Assembly (NCBI GenBank): GCA_026214975.1
Contig: CM047817.1
Coordinates: 58,586,246 to 58,650,245 of the forward strand
Source of the DNA: Gentiana macrophylla
Taxonomy: Eukaryota > Streptophyta > Magnoliopsida > Gentianales > Gentianaceae
Direction of reading: 5' to 3'
DNA: 64,000 bases
In this document: positions 1 to 11,074 of the stretch, in pieces
How positions within the stretch are numbered: the stretch's first letter is position 1
Layout: each line of letters starts with the position of its first letter
Notes under the pieces: model-generated
Databases searched by the model: none
Seen by the model: the letters and a program-made list of their open reading frames with translations, nothing else
Told to the model about the DNA's origin: nothing
Position numbers and translations under genes: made by a program

Positions 1-1100
1 ACCTTAATCTAACACTAGTTCGGGAGTGGTATCACGAATTTTAGTGTCGCCAATTTGGAGTCGGGGTTCATAAGGTGCGAGCCATCAATGTCCCATGGTC
101 TATCAAAGCGATAATGGACTATTATCGGATACCGCCTTTCGAGGGCCAGGATTACATAAGTTGGTTTGCGGAAAAACAGCATTGGGGTAAAACTGAAGAT
201 CCTTTAGAGACCATGATAAGGGACATAAATCCGGACATACGGTGGATATCTAAGAGGGAATGCACGGAGCCAATCGGTGATGACTACATGGCACGATGAG
301 TGGAAAGTAGAAGCTATGTTCTCCCAAAATTGCCTACTCTTGAAGGACAACATCACGCGGTTCCACATCAAGGACTTGCAATTGTTGTATGCTTTACATT
401 ATGATCTCAAGGTGGATGTTGGGAAGATATTTTCGAGGAACTCAGGGAAAACCAAAAGGTCAAGCGCCGTATACTCATGTGTCCTTACCTTATCTATGCA
501 TTGTGCAGGCAAGCTCCGGTTGAGGAATACCCTGATGATCAGATTTTGACAAAGAAAAATCAGCGCTTGGTCCCAAAACCATTCAATGCCCGCACTGCTC
601 AAAAGCCTCGTAGGCCCACCCCACGACCTATATATCCACACAGTCCTTCGCCCCACCACCTCGACTAAATCCACTACACTACCTATTCCTCCACCTTTCA
701 TCTCCTCTACCACCACCACAATACCCCCACCTCCTCCATTCACTACTGGACCCTCCACTACACCTACACCTCCACCTTTTACACCGGCGACCTGGGGACC
801 GTGGCTTAGTGGCGTCGCGGGGGGCTACTGATTGCTCACAAACAACGGGACTGGATGGACAGTTTGCGGCTGACTCTGAATGGAATCATTGAGAATCAGA
901 GGTTATTTGCTCAGGCTAGACAGATTGACCTTCCTTCATTGGATTTGGATACTTCAGTGTTTCGGTATACCCCAGAGATAGAGGCAGACTTGCAGATGGT
1001 ATCAGAGGATTTGATTGTTGATGAGCCTGAGGAGGGGTTTGATGATATATCGTTAGATGAGCTGTTTGGGACAGCGGGGGCAGAGACAGAGCCAGACTAG
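1..1100 (+). pseudogene. Env-like ORF relic of Athila-like element A (copy 1, 5' end outside window)
   Basis: This is the downstream ORF that Athila-type elements carry between pol and the 3' LTR. It spans three frames: residues ending near 299, a second frame from 277 to 549, and a third from about 477. The order is a globular part (motifs REWY, NVPWSIKAIMDYYRIP, HWGKTEDP), a LIYALCRQAP motif near 490-520, a Pro/Thr-rich stretch at about 660-790, and an acidic C-terminus ending EPD-stop at 1098-1100. The globular part resembles the 'putative plant transposon protein' domain of such ORFs; this is my recognition, not a search result. No signal peptide or clear transmembrane segment is visible, so 'env-like' refers to position only. 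A second copy with its start lies at 30875-32506. Confidence 0.6.
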
Positions 1101-3124
1101 ACAGGTGCTGCGGGGTCTACACAGCCGCAGAGTGCAGCTTCTGTGGCTGCACCAGCTTCTACCACACCTTCTTCTGATGGACAGGGCACTGAGGCAGATA
1201 AGCCAGTTTTTCATGCATTTTATTTATGCTTCTATTTATTTTTCTAGTATGCTTCAACTACTTTTGATACTCTTTCACTATTCTATTGATACACTCACTT
1301 TGCATGCAGGCGCACTTATTTTTGAGCCCCTAAGGCCTGGTTGACCGTGCATGTTTTCCTTTTCTTTGATTGATACTTTGGGATGACGTGGCTTTTTTTC
1401 TATTAGTTTTTATCTGATGATTGGATGTTCTGTTTTTATTGATTCTTTTCTATCCTTCCATTGCATATCCCCGTATCCCCCCTCTTTATGCTTTGATCCC
1501 GTTACTGTGGCATGGACTCGTTATTTTATGCACCCGCTTACCCTATTTCTTTCTTTCTAGCACGTGGATTCAGTCCCGTGCATGCGCTTTCTTTATTTCT
1601 GTTGATCTAGCTTTAGGTTTCGGGAAGGATTTATACGAGGTGTCACGAGTTTCGAGTTATGATTGCACCTTTCGTCGGGTTTTGGTCAAGCAACTAAGTC
1701 TTTTACTCTTTTTATCTCTCACACACACCGAGGACAGTGTTTCGTTTAAGTGTGGGCGGAGACTTAGTCGTTTTCTTGTTTTTGTTGTTAAATGTGCTTA
1801 ATACGTGGTATGCTTCGCCTATAACCGGGCTCGAGTCGATTTTGGGTAATTTTTAAAAATTTCAAGGGTTTTAGCACTTGTGTTGTGTGTGTTGTTTTCA
1901 CATTCGAGTGGTGACCACCTTCGTAGGGACCCCGAACGTGTACACTACGGTTTGATATTATCTTGAGAATAGAGATTATTAATTTGATGTAAGCTACACT
2001 TTGTGCACAATTTGATTACTACAACTTCTCATACCACTAGTCTTGAGGCGAAATAGAAAGGTTTACCTAAGTAGGATACGGGATGATGAGTCCTGGCGCT
2101 TCTTTGACCCGACTGAGAGCCAAATAAGCCTATCCCGAACATTAGACCATCTTAGCCCCTCTCGGCCTTTTTTAGAATGGTCTCACCACTATTCATTTTA
2201 TAGCCGTTTTGTTACTTAGTCCTAAAACCTACCTTAGCCCTTATTTTGGTCACGTTTCCTTCATTTTATACCCTACGAGTGGACTAGTCTTTTGTTAGAC
2301 CACACTTGCTAAGGCAAGTGTGGGGTGAAAATGGTGTTTTTAGTCGGGTTGGTGGTTTCTCGGTTTTGAGCTATAAGGAGAGGAGGAGCCCATCTAGGCC
2401 TAGTGCTTGGATTTGGCCAAAGAAGAAAAGAAAAATCATTACCACAAAAAAAAAAAAAAAAAAAAAATCAATCAAAGTTCAAAACAAATTGAGAAGTTCT
2501 CAATGAATAAAAGCTTGGAGTATACAGAGAAATAAAGGGTTGGAATCAAAGTGATGAGCTTATAAGTGTTCATATGATGTTGGAGTTGGGATAGTTAGAT
2601 AGGTGCTAATGTATTCGATCTCGCCTCATGACACTTGAAACATAGTTGAGTTTGGCAATGTGGTCGGGTATGTTAGTATCCTATAGTTCCCAAGTGTTTA
2701 AAATAATCAAAGAGGAGTTTGGATGGTTTGTATGGTAGAGATAAGGTGGTACTCTTGTTGATTAGGTTCACTCGTATTTCTTTTCTCCGAGTTCCCAAAA
2801 TATCCTTTTCGATTAACCGAATTACCCTAGCCTAACATTATAACCTTTCAAGTCCTACCCAATCGTGTCCAAACTTAGTGACCTTGATTTGTGGAGAGGC
2901 TAGTGGGTATGAAACGGTTGGTAGTCATTTGGTCGGGATTCAAGCCCCGACAATCATTTTGAGCACTTGGCTTTAGCTTGGCACCACACACACTCAATTT
3001 CCTTGATAATGTTGTACTAGTGTGTATATGTTGGTGTTTTTTACTTTGTGGTTACCTCGAGGGTGTGGATAGTAGCACCTACATCACAACGTTGAATCCC
3101 TTGGTTTGTTTTAAAATGCCTAGT
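1101..3124 (+). other. Non-coding 3' region of element A (copy 1)
   Basis: This stretch lies between the env-like ORF and the 3' LTR. It contains no credible gene. It has two purine-rich tracts with the AAGTGTGGG core, at about 1744-1762 and 2316-2331. It also has a strong inverted repeat (2300-2323) and a homopolymer of about 22 A near 2446-2467. A hydrophobic ORF at 1421-1801 is a chance frame as far as I can tell. The copy at 32507-34541 is nearly the same. Confidence 0.6.
2300..2323. repeat. Perfect 10-bp inverted repeat overlapping a polypurine tract (copy 1)
   Basis: The arms are CCACACTTGC and GCAAGTGTGG, separated by TAAG. The right arm runs into the purine tract AAGTGTGGGGTGAAAA (2316-2331). 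That same 16-mer occurs at 30045-30060, just after the integrase gene. The hairpin is unchanged in the second copy (33708-33731), although the purine tract beside it differs. Confidence 0.75.
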
Positions 3125-3161
3125 TTACTCGAGGTTGAGCAAAGGCTAAGTGTAGGGTGGT
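3125..3161 (+). promoter_or_regulatory. Polypurine tract with upstream hairpin, element A (copy 1)
   Basis: The imperfect hairpin TTACTC/GAGCAA (3125-3142) is followed by a 19-base purine-rich tract with core AAGTGTAGGGTGG, and then the LTR start TGATGGGAG. This is where plus-strand DNA synthesis would be primed. The layout matches B (16981-17015) and C (59467-59502), which supports placing the LTR boundary at 3162. Confidence 0.7.
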
Positions 3162-3509
3162 TGATGGGAGTCAACTTTACGTAATTCCGGTGCATTTTCC
3201 CACCCCCGTTTGCCACATGTTTAGCACGTTTTTGGGCGATTTAGACCGTTTTCGGGGTGATATCATGATTTTATGGCACGGGGATTGAATCCATTACTTT
3301 GATGGATTATTACCCCATTTTGTTGACATTAACCCTATTCCCGAGCACTTTTACCCTCCGGAATTTTTTGGATGTTTTGGTCGTTCATGATGTTGTAGGG
3401 TATTAGTGTCTTGAAGACCCGGAAGATGATGATTCAATTGGAAAAGCTTGATCGAGGTGATAGAGGTGATCAAAAGGGGAGAAAAGTTTAAGTTTTGGAG
3501 CAAATGGAT

Positions 3510-3773
3510 TTCAAACGCGCGTTTGAACCCCCAAACGGTCGTTTCAGAAGCTATCATCTTGATCAGAGTTCAACCTCTCTAAATGCACGTTTCAAACTGC
3601 CCTAAATGCACGTTCCAAGTCCTCCAAATGGGCGTTTCAACCCCCTAAACACGCGTTCCAGTTGAAGATCAGACTAGAGCCTACCCAGAAATGAAGCGAA
3701 ACGCGCGTTTGCCTTATGCGAAACGCGCGTTCAAGATGTGAAACACCAAGTTCAACCGCCCAAACATGCATTT
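3510..3773. promoter_or_regulatory. Array of AAACGCGCGTTT palindromes in the U3 of element A (copy 1)
   Basis: Near-copies of the 12-mer AAACGCGCGTTT start at 3513, 3533, 3581, 3604, 3626, 3647, 3699, 3721, 3741 and 3762. Most neighbours are 20-23 bp apart, about two helical turns. The first is embedded in an 18-bp perfect palindrome (3510-3527). The array ends 30 bp before a TATA box. The position suggests a promoter element binding a dimeric factor on one DNA face; function is inferred. Confidence 0.7.
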
Positions 3774-3803
3774 GAAGCCGGATTGTGCAGATTTTCTCCC
3801 ACC

Positions 3804-3810
3804 TATAAAT
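3804..3810 (+). promoter_or_regulatory. TATA box of the element A LTR (copy 1)
   Basis: TATAAAT lies in a CACC-TATAAAT-ACCC context. It is 30 bp downstream of the palindrome array, as expected for the U3/R junction of an LTR promoter. Confidence 0.65.
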
Positions 3811-4717
3811 ACCCCTTGAACCATTTCTTGATTATTATTCATTCTCTTAGCAAAACCTACCCCTTTTTGCTCGATTTTTTAATAGCTTAGAATCGTTCTC
3901 TTAGCTTAAATCAAGATAATCTTAGCTGAATCTTTCCATTTCTAGCTCATATTTCTACTTCAAACACTAAGACACCATCTTTTAATTAGTTCTCTATTTT
4001 GTACTTTTGGATCTCAAATTCAATTTCTTGAATTAATGGTATATTTCTTCTATCTTTCACTTGTTATGTCTTTTATTTACTGTTTCTTTTATGTTTTAAC
4101 TAGTATAATGAGTAGCTAAACCCTTTTCATTGTCGAATCATGTGAAATTTAGTGAAATCACCACTTTGGGTGATGAAATTGGGAGTGGGTAGTGCTTTTT
4201 ATTGTTTAATCTTGCTTGTTTCACGTCTTAAAACTTATTATAACATCGCTAGATTAGATTGATCACATAATTTAGTTCTCACACACATCAACCTTACATA
4301 TGTATTTTGGGGTGAGCGTGGGATAAGGGTTCTAAGATCGCGGCGTGGGCTCGGCTTAGTTGTTAAGCCCGAGCCCAATGCGAGGTTACTCGTTTTAACG
4401 TTTAAGCGGCTCTAGTGCATAACATCTCTCTTTAGGGAAGGGTAGTTAACATGGCATAAGGTGTTAGGAGAGAGTTGTTCAGACCTTAGCAACGGGATTA
4501 GAGTGCGCACCCGTGAAATTGATTGCAAGAGTTCATTTGTTATAATTCACAATCCCGGTTTTGTCTACCTTGAGGTTGAAACTAGATACTTGATCATGGT
4601 TCAGCTATGTCCCTTAGTATAACGTTAAAAACCGAGTAGTTAATCTTCTTTCTTTCTTTTCTATCTTTAGACTCGTTAGTAAGAATCACCTTATTGTCAT
4701 TGTAGTATACAAACACT

Positions 4718-6160
4718 TTAAAAGATTGTTCTTGCATAGCCAAAATCCAATGGATCATTTAAGGCTTCTTCAATCTCTTTGGGTTCGATCGAGACAAAAA
4801 GCACTGCTATCATAGCATCTAGTTGGTGTCTTGTACAAACTCCGGCTTGAATATCACCTATCACTTGTCCTTCAGGGTGATTTCTCATCCATTGATGTGC
4901 TGGAGATTGCATCAACGGGTCTTCATTCTGTTTCTTCTTGAGCTAGATCATTTTCAACTAGATCAGTTTCCTCTTGTTACTGTTCAGTTGCTGGTTAAGT
5001 TACTGGTAACTGAGGTTGATCTTGATCTAAAGAATTTGAGATATTTAATCTTCCAATATCAATGAAAACTGGTTCTGGAGTCTTATCTGACTGAGGCTGA
5101 AAAACTGGTTCATCATCGTCTTTAATTGTGTCTCCAGTAAACTTTGGTTCATCAAAAACCACATGTATCGATTCTTCATGCTTGAGTGTCCGCTTGTTTA
5201 GCACTATAAAAGCTTTACTGACACTTGAGTAGCCCAGAAATATTCCTTCATCAGCTTTGGGTTGAAAATCATTGAGCTGATCTTTGCCATTATTGTGAAC
5301 AAAACATTTGCTTCGAAAGGCATGATAGTATGAGACATTTGGTTTTCTTCCATTCCATATCTCATAAGGTGTCTTTTCATGTCTCTTGTTAATGAGCTCG
5401 ATTATAATTATAATAGGTTGTATTTACAACTTTCCGCCCAATATCTTTCTCGCGATTCGATTCACATCATTGTTCCTCCAAATTTTTGAGTGTTCTATTC
5501 CTCCTTTCATTTACTCCGCTTTTCTCCACAATATTCAATGATTATGTTTTCGATAAATTATGTTCCTTTGTCTGATCTAATCTTGATTACTGTAACACTT
5601 TTCTGATTTTGTAGTCTTTTGAGAAATTCGGTCAGTTGTTGCTTAGTCTCGTTTTTCTAGGTCATGAAATAACCCAAGTGTATCTAGTAAAATCATCAAC
5701 TACCACCGAAGTGTATTTCTTTCCACTAACACTGATTGGTGTTACTGGTCCAAACAAGTCCATATGTACCAGTTCTAAAACTCTGTTTGTTGAATGCTGA
5801 GACATAGTCTTGAAACTTGATTTTGTTTGTTTTCCTTGTTGACATGCATCACACAGGCTGTCTTTCTTGTATATCATCTCTGGTAGTCCAATCACCATAT
5901 TCTTCTTGACTAACAGGTTGGTATCATCAAAGTTTAGGTGACTCGGTTTCTTGTGCCATAGCCAACTGAGTTCTGACTTGGTATGCACAATCAAACAAGT
6001 TTCTGAAACTGTAGTAGACCAATCTACAACGTACATATTCTTCTCTTCTTCCAGCAAGAACTACTTGGAAATATGTTTTGCTCTCCTTATCAAAGGTGAC
6101 TTTGTATCCCATATCGTAGAATTGACTTGTGCTGAGTAGATTGTAGTGTAGTCCTTCCAC
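4718..6160 (-). pseudogene. Integrase and start of RT, copia element x (copy 1)
   Basis: On the minus strand this encodes the Ty1/copia pre-integrase zinc region (WLWHKKPSHLNF, LCDACQQGKQ), then the integrase core (VHMDLFGP with catalytic Asp, VDDFTRYTWV) at about 5662-6057. The integrase C-terminal part (TPYEIWNGRKP, IFLGYSS) lies near 5200-5400. The linker and first residues of RT (QVIGDIQAGV, NDPxWILAMQE) are at 4718-4915. RT then stops abruptly at the LTR of element A, so the catalytic YVDD region is absent. Several frameshifts are present. The second copy (36143-37600) is cleaner in the RT part. Confidence 0.75.
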
Positions 6161-6179
6161 GTAAGATACATTTTTGATT

Positions 6180-8532
6180 GTGAGTTCATTTATGATTAAG
6201 TATACCTAACCTTTGTTTAAGTAGGTTTGTCTTTACTCCCAAAATTGAATCTTGGTCCATCTTTAGCTACAAAATCAGTGAGAGATACCTCCTTACTCTT
6301 TGTCATGTGTCTCAGAGGAACCACTTCACAAAGTACCAAATATCATGCAAAACAATTTAAAATGCTTTAGGTACCTAAATTTGTTTGGGTCCATAGTGGT
6401 CAGTTGGAAGTACAACTCGGGTATTTTTGCATAAGGTCTTCTCCGAAATTGTTGCACTTGTTTTCATATATATAAGCCATATTTCCATAATATCTTTTCT
6501 TGGATTGTGTCTCATTTATATGATTTCTCATGTCTTCGGTTTAGATTCATTTCCAAAATGTTTTCTATTATTAAAAGTTGAATAATAACCATCATACCTT
6601 TTGTACTGACGTCTGGGCTGGAATTTGTACCGGGACTTTTGCTGAGAACCGGGATAAGCTCTCTAGTGAGTCTTGGACTGAAACTTGTGATATGTTTTCT
6701 GTCTAGAATGATTGTTCCTATCAGTTTTAATAGTAGATTAAGTAAAATTCCAATCCTCCTCGGTGGGGTAAAGTCTGCCTTTCCCCCTGGATGTGTGAAT
6801 CTTTTAATGATTGACATTCTTAGATTAACCCTGATTATGATTTTACTGGTTCTTGTCTTGATCAGTTTTTGTAGATATGGCAGTTGATCTTTCATTTCGG
6901 TTTCCTTGAGGTACAGTTGATCTACCATTTGGTTTACCTTTGTTGTTAGGTACAGTTGTCTTCTTAGAAAACTGAGTTGTCTTATGTGAAGCTGACTTTA
7001 TTTGTTCAACAATTTTCTCAATCTGTGGAAGTTGCTCGGCAACAAACTTAATACCAGTTTTGATACTAAGTTCAGCAGCTTTGCTAGTTCCTTCCTTAGA
7101 AGATTTCTGTTTATCAAATCCTAAGCCAGTTTTGTCTCCATAAGCCTTTCCTGATTTAAATCCATTAGCGGAACTTGATTGAGCAAAAGATTCAGTTGCT
7201 GCTGCTGATGTAGCAGGCATATACTGATTCTTTCCTTTCTAGTCAGTTTCATCATATTTAGTTCGGACTTCAATCTTTCAACTTCAAGAATTAGAAATTA
7301 TTTCTCAGCTTTAATTGATTCATAACCAGCTTGAATAGTTACTAGCTGATTCATCAATTTTTCAAGTGTTTCTTCTAATTCTAGATTTTTTGGATTGGAG
7401 TCAGCATTCGAAGAACATGCATTTTGTATGGAAATCTGAGCTGAGGACTATTTAGACAAATACTCACATACCTCATTTGGATTCTCCATATGAGCCATTA
7501 AAGCTGTGTCATCTGATAATCTATCAGTGCCATCTTCATAATCACTCCATCTCTCGCTAAGAGTGCTCTTCTTCCAGCTTCTTCATTGACGAGTCTTCTT
7601 GGTCGACTTTGGATATTCAACAGTAGTGTCCGTGCTTCTTACAGCTTGAAGCAAAGATATTAATCGCTCTTTCATCTTTTCAGAGTCCTCTTGATGAACT
7701 TCGAGAGTGATCATGCGTGTCACTCTTCATTCTTCGAATTATGTTCATCATTAGAGCCATCTGTTTCTCCATCTCATCCAATTGATGAAGATTGCTAATT
7801 GAGGTTTCTTGGTTATCATTTGTGGCTGCTACTGCAAGAGTTGTTGTTTTGGGTTCCTCCATTGCTTTAATTAGAGCTGTTGTCATGGTGAAATCTTCAT
7901 TGAATTCATAAGCTTTGAGATCTGAGAAGATTTTGAAGGAATCTTCTATGTCAAGTCTTCTTGATTCTTCCATTGTTGTGATCTTCATCTTCCAGCACAT
8001 TGGTAAAGCCTTCAAGATTCTATTGTTGATTTCTTTCTTGGTCTAATCAATCTTGAGTAGAGCCAATTCATCCATGATAGTGCTAAATCTTGTTTCCATC
8101 TCGATCAATATTTTTGCCTGACTTCATCTTGAAATTCTCAAACTTCGCTTTAAGCGACGAGATCTTATTCTCTTTAATAGAATCATTTCCTTTGCAAACT
8201 AACTGAAGTTTCTCCCACATCTCTTTTGCAGTAGTGCAATCCTTGACTTTCAGGTACATGTTGCTGTCAAGAGTTTTGAGTATGATGTCCATGGCGACAT
8301 TGTTCGTGTTATTTCTCTTCGATCATCACTGGTCCATTCACTTTAGGCCTTGGGAAATCTAACTTGATTTTCACCTACGCTTTGCATGTAAGTGATCCGG
8401 ATAGGTCCATCGTGAGTACATCAATCATCTCATCATGACAAGTCGCTAGAAAAGCCTACAAACGACGTTTATATTAATCAAAATCGTCCCATGTTGCACA
8501 TCAACATTTTCGGCATCTTGATTGTTATCCAT
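6180..8532 (-). pseudogene. Gag and protease region, copia element x (copy 1)
   Basis: Gag starts at ATG 8532-8530 (MDNNQD), 127 bp after the primer site. Recognisable parts are KVKDCTTAKEMWEKLQ (about 8200), MCWKMKITTMEES and SDLKAYEF (about 7900), typical of copia gag, and a Ser/Lys-rich segment near 7000. The zinc knuckle near 7650 is frameshifted here but readable in copy 2. The protease DSG codons near 6330 are also altered here and intact in copy 2. Many indels break the frame. Confidence 0.7.
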
Positions 8533-8658
8533 TGTGTGAGTGAATGAGAATCAGATATGCATTGATTGGAACATGAAACACCGAGCTTTTTCAAGAGAAC
8601 AACTAGAGAAGATATAGAGCAAATGAGGTGTTAACAATGAGTTGTTAAAGAAACACTT

Positions 8659-8671
8659 CTCTGATACCAAT
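8659..8671 (-). promoter_or_regulatory. Primer binding site, copia element x (copy 1)
   Basis: On the minus strand the sequence ATTGGTATCAGAG lies directly after the LTR end ...CCAACA. It matches the initiator tRNA-Met primer site (TGGTATCAGAG) used by most plant copia elements. Confidence 0.85.
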
Positions 8672-9121
8672 TGTTGGTCCCTTGATAGTCCCTGACTAAT
8701 CCCTAGTGTCACTATCTAAACAACTAAAGAACAGGTTGTATGGTTGCTCTTCAACTGCTTGAACCATTGGTCCTTAGAGGGTTGTATTGCCTCTTCACCA
8801 CTACCACCACAAACACAAATCTACCCATCAGTAAATGTCACAATTGTCTTTGGCAACTCCTTGACCGGATTGCTTCACAGTCTAAGCCTTTGATTATGAA
8901 TCAAAGTTGGGCAGATAATCAATAAATTGATTCTTTCTTGTGGTTCTTCAAAGTGTAGAAATCTGGATAAGATCGATGTAGCTTGAACACTTGAAGTGTA
9001 CTAGATAAGATCTTGTTGAGCACAAATAACAAATTGAATGAACTAGAATTTTGCACAAAATGCTTGTAATCTTGTTAATTCTTGGTGTTTATCCTTCGCT
9101 CAAAGTCATCTATTTATAGTG
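8672..9121 (-). repeat. LTR fragment (R/U5 side) of copia element x (copy 1)
   Basis: This is the inner 450 bp of the x 5' LTR, from the primer-site edge to just past its TATA box (ATAAATA, minus strand, about 9110-9118). Element y is inserted at 9121/9122, right at the TATA region. The rest of this LTR reappears on the far side of y at 49508-50357. Confidence 0.75.
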
Positions 9122-10880
9122 TGTTGGTCCTTTGAAAAGGCTAACACAAGTTTAGAAAGTGAATAAACTAGTCACCAAAAACCTAACTTAAAAGTAAATC
9201 TTAAACTAGTTTTAGTTCAAATTAAACTTGTGCGGAGTTAAGCTAACTTAGCTGAGTATAAGTCAAAACTGACTTATCCTTAACTGAGTTAATCGGCAGC
9301 TGATTAAATTAAGCCTTTGTGAAATATGAGTTATCAGTTAATGTGCTGACTCAGTTTCCAGTGTTTGTTAAGTATGTGATCTGGATGTATATAACTACCG
9401 TGCATTAAATAAATGCGTAATGTAAATAAACAAGAATTATAGAGGTTCCGAGTAGTGTAATCATGTCACTCCTCTCTTCTCCTTGTGATGTGGAGGCCAA
9501 ATCCATTATGTTCTTGAGGTTGATGAGCTACAAGACACAAAGTAAAATCTAGACACTTGATTGTCCTTCACTAATGCATAAGCTTCACAATCTTCCAAAC
9601 TTAGGTCTTCAATAGGTAGAATTGCTATTTTAACTAAGCTTGCCACACTGGTCCTTAGAGGGTTGAATTGCCTCTTCACCAGCTCATCACAAACACAGTC
9701 TTACTGACTGCAGCTCAACTGTCTTTCACACCTTGTTGGTGTTTCACAGTCTGAAACCTTTGATAAAATCAAAGTTGAGACTTGAATCAATAACTATGAT
9801 TCAACTTGTGATTTGAGCTTTCTTCTTCTAGATATGTAAATTATGCATCGCTCTGTTCTTATTCAAATGATGATCTTAATGTTTCTTTGAATGCTTATGA
9901 ACACTTGAATAAATTTCTTGATCTTGCAATAAAGTGCTTAGCAGGAATTCTTTTGATTAACTTTCCCTCTTAGTATGATCTTTCTTGATTCGATCAGATC
10001 ATTGAATTCCTCAATTCTTCTTGTTGTCGAAGAGATTTATTTATAGGGGTTTCTCTAACGGTTAGATCATTTGAATTTGAATCTTTATAGCCATTAGTGG
10101 TCATGTTTTCCTTTTGTGTGTCAGTGTCCTTCCTAACATTTCTGTGTATCCAAAAAGATTGTTTATGTAGTAACGGTTTGATTTATCTTCAGTTTGTCTC
10201 ATCTTCAGTTGTTCTTAACTTCAGTAAAAAATTGGTTTAAACATGACGTAATCAGTTTCCAGTTAAAAGCATTAACTAAGTTTTTACTCTTCTTCAAAAT
10301 ATCAGTACTCCTTTCTTCATCTGATTATAATTGACTAAATCAGAGTACACAATACTTAATTAACCATCTAAGATATCAACGTCCTTATGATTCTTAGCCC
10401 TTTATACAAGATCCATAAAGTCAGTTCAGGTCATCACAATCTTGCCTGAAGTCTAACTTTACAGTCTCGACTTAGTCTTCATAAACTGAGTTTGAACCCT
10501 CAATTCTTCAGTCTTCAATAACTGAGTTTGATCCCTTAGTGTTCAGTTTTAGATAAGTCAACCGAGTCTGTGTCCCTCAGTGAACTTACCTTCTTCAGTT
10601 TTTGTTGGTGTGCTCTTATGTCATTTTTCCAGAATCTCTCTTGATGATCTTAGTTTCCTTACGTTAATTACCCAATTTCTCAGTTTTAAACCTAGAACTA
10701 TTACAGTCCTTGTCTGATTAACTTATACAAATATCAGACTCTATTAAATCCTATACATTGATTTCTAGACATCTTTTGCATTGCACTATAACAAATAGTT
10801 ATGACACTTCATCAATAGGGTCTAAAACAATAATCAATATGTGGTGATTCATCATCAAAACATAAATTTTATTTCCAACA
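9122..10880 (-). repeat. 3' LTR of copia element y (copy 1)
   Basis: A 1,759-bp LTR reading TG...CA (plus-strand edges TGTTGGTCC and TTTCCAACA). On its left is the target duplication TAGTG (9117-9121). On its right is a polypurine tract, so it is the 3' LTR of an element whose body lies to the right. The minus-strand TATA box (TATAAATA) is near 10030-10040. Confidence 0.8.
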
Positions 10881-10897
10881 ATTTCCCTTTTTGATGA
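10881..10897 (-). promoter_or_regulatory. Polypurine tract of copia element y (copy 1)
   Basis: The minus strand reads CATCAAAAAGGGAAAT immediately before the LTR start TGTTGGAAAT. Copy 2 has a longer G run (AAAAAGGGGGAAAT, 42302-42316). Confidence 0.75.
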
Positions 10898-11074
10898 TGT
10901 CAATACTCTCCTTTAAAAGCAATGCAAAAAGATAAAGACAAAATAAACAAAAACAAGATGAATCGGTAAACTGCATATTTAATTAAAGGTGACCGAGTTA
11001 CAATACAAGGTATTAAAATACAATACATGAAAAGAAACTAAGTGTCGACTTCTTTTCTTTCACTTGAAAGATAA

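Larger units (their letters stand above)
3162..4711 (+). repeat. 3' LTR of Athila-like element A (copy 1)
   Basis: The LTR starts TGATGGGAGTC right after the polypurine tract. It probably ends at TATACA near 4711; the right end is estimated because no partner 5' LTR is in the window. Length is about 1.55 kb. Next to it lies the copia x RT relic on the opposite strand, so A appears to have inserted into that element. It holds a palindrome array (3510-3773) and a TATA box (3804). Confidence 0.7.

Noticed and set aside
399..758. Glycine/valine-rich minus-strand ORF (119 aa), repeated at 31814-32173
   Set aside because: It is the antisense of the Pro/Thr-rich part of the env-like ORF. Its conservation only reflects the 13-kb duplication.
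1421..1801. Hydrophobic 126-aa ORF that could be a transmembrane env subunit
   Set aside because: It lies in T-rich non-coding sequence, is shortened by an indel in the other copy (32827-33063), and has no family motif.
2446..2467. A-rich homopolymer as the poly(A) tail of a processed pseudogene or LINE
   Set aside because: It is inside the continuous 3' region of element A, with no target duplication or upstream coding relic. Its length differs between copies as expected of a sequencing homopolymer.
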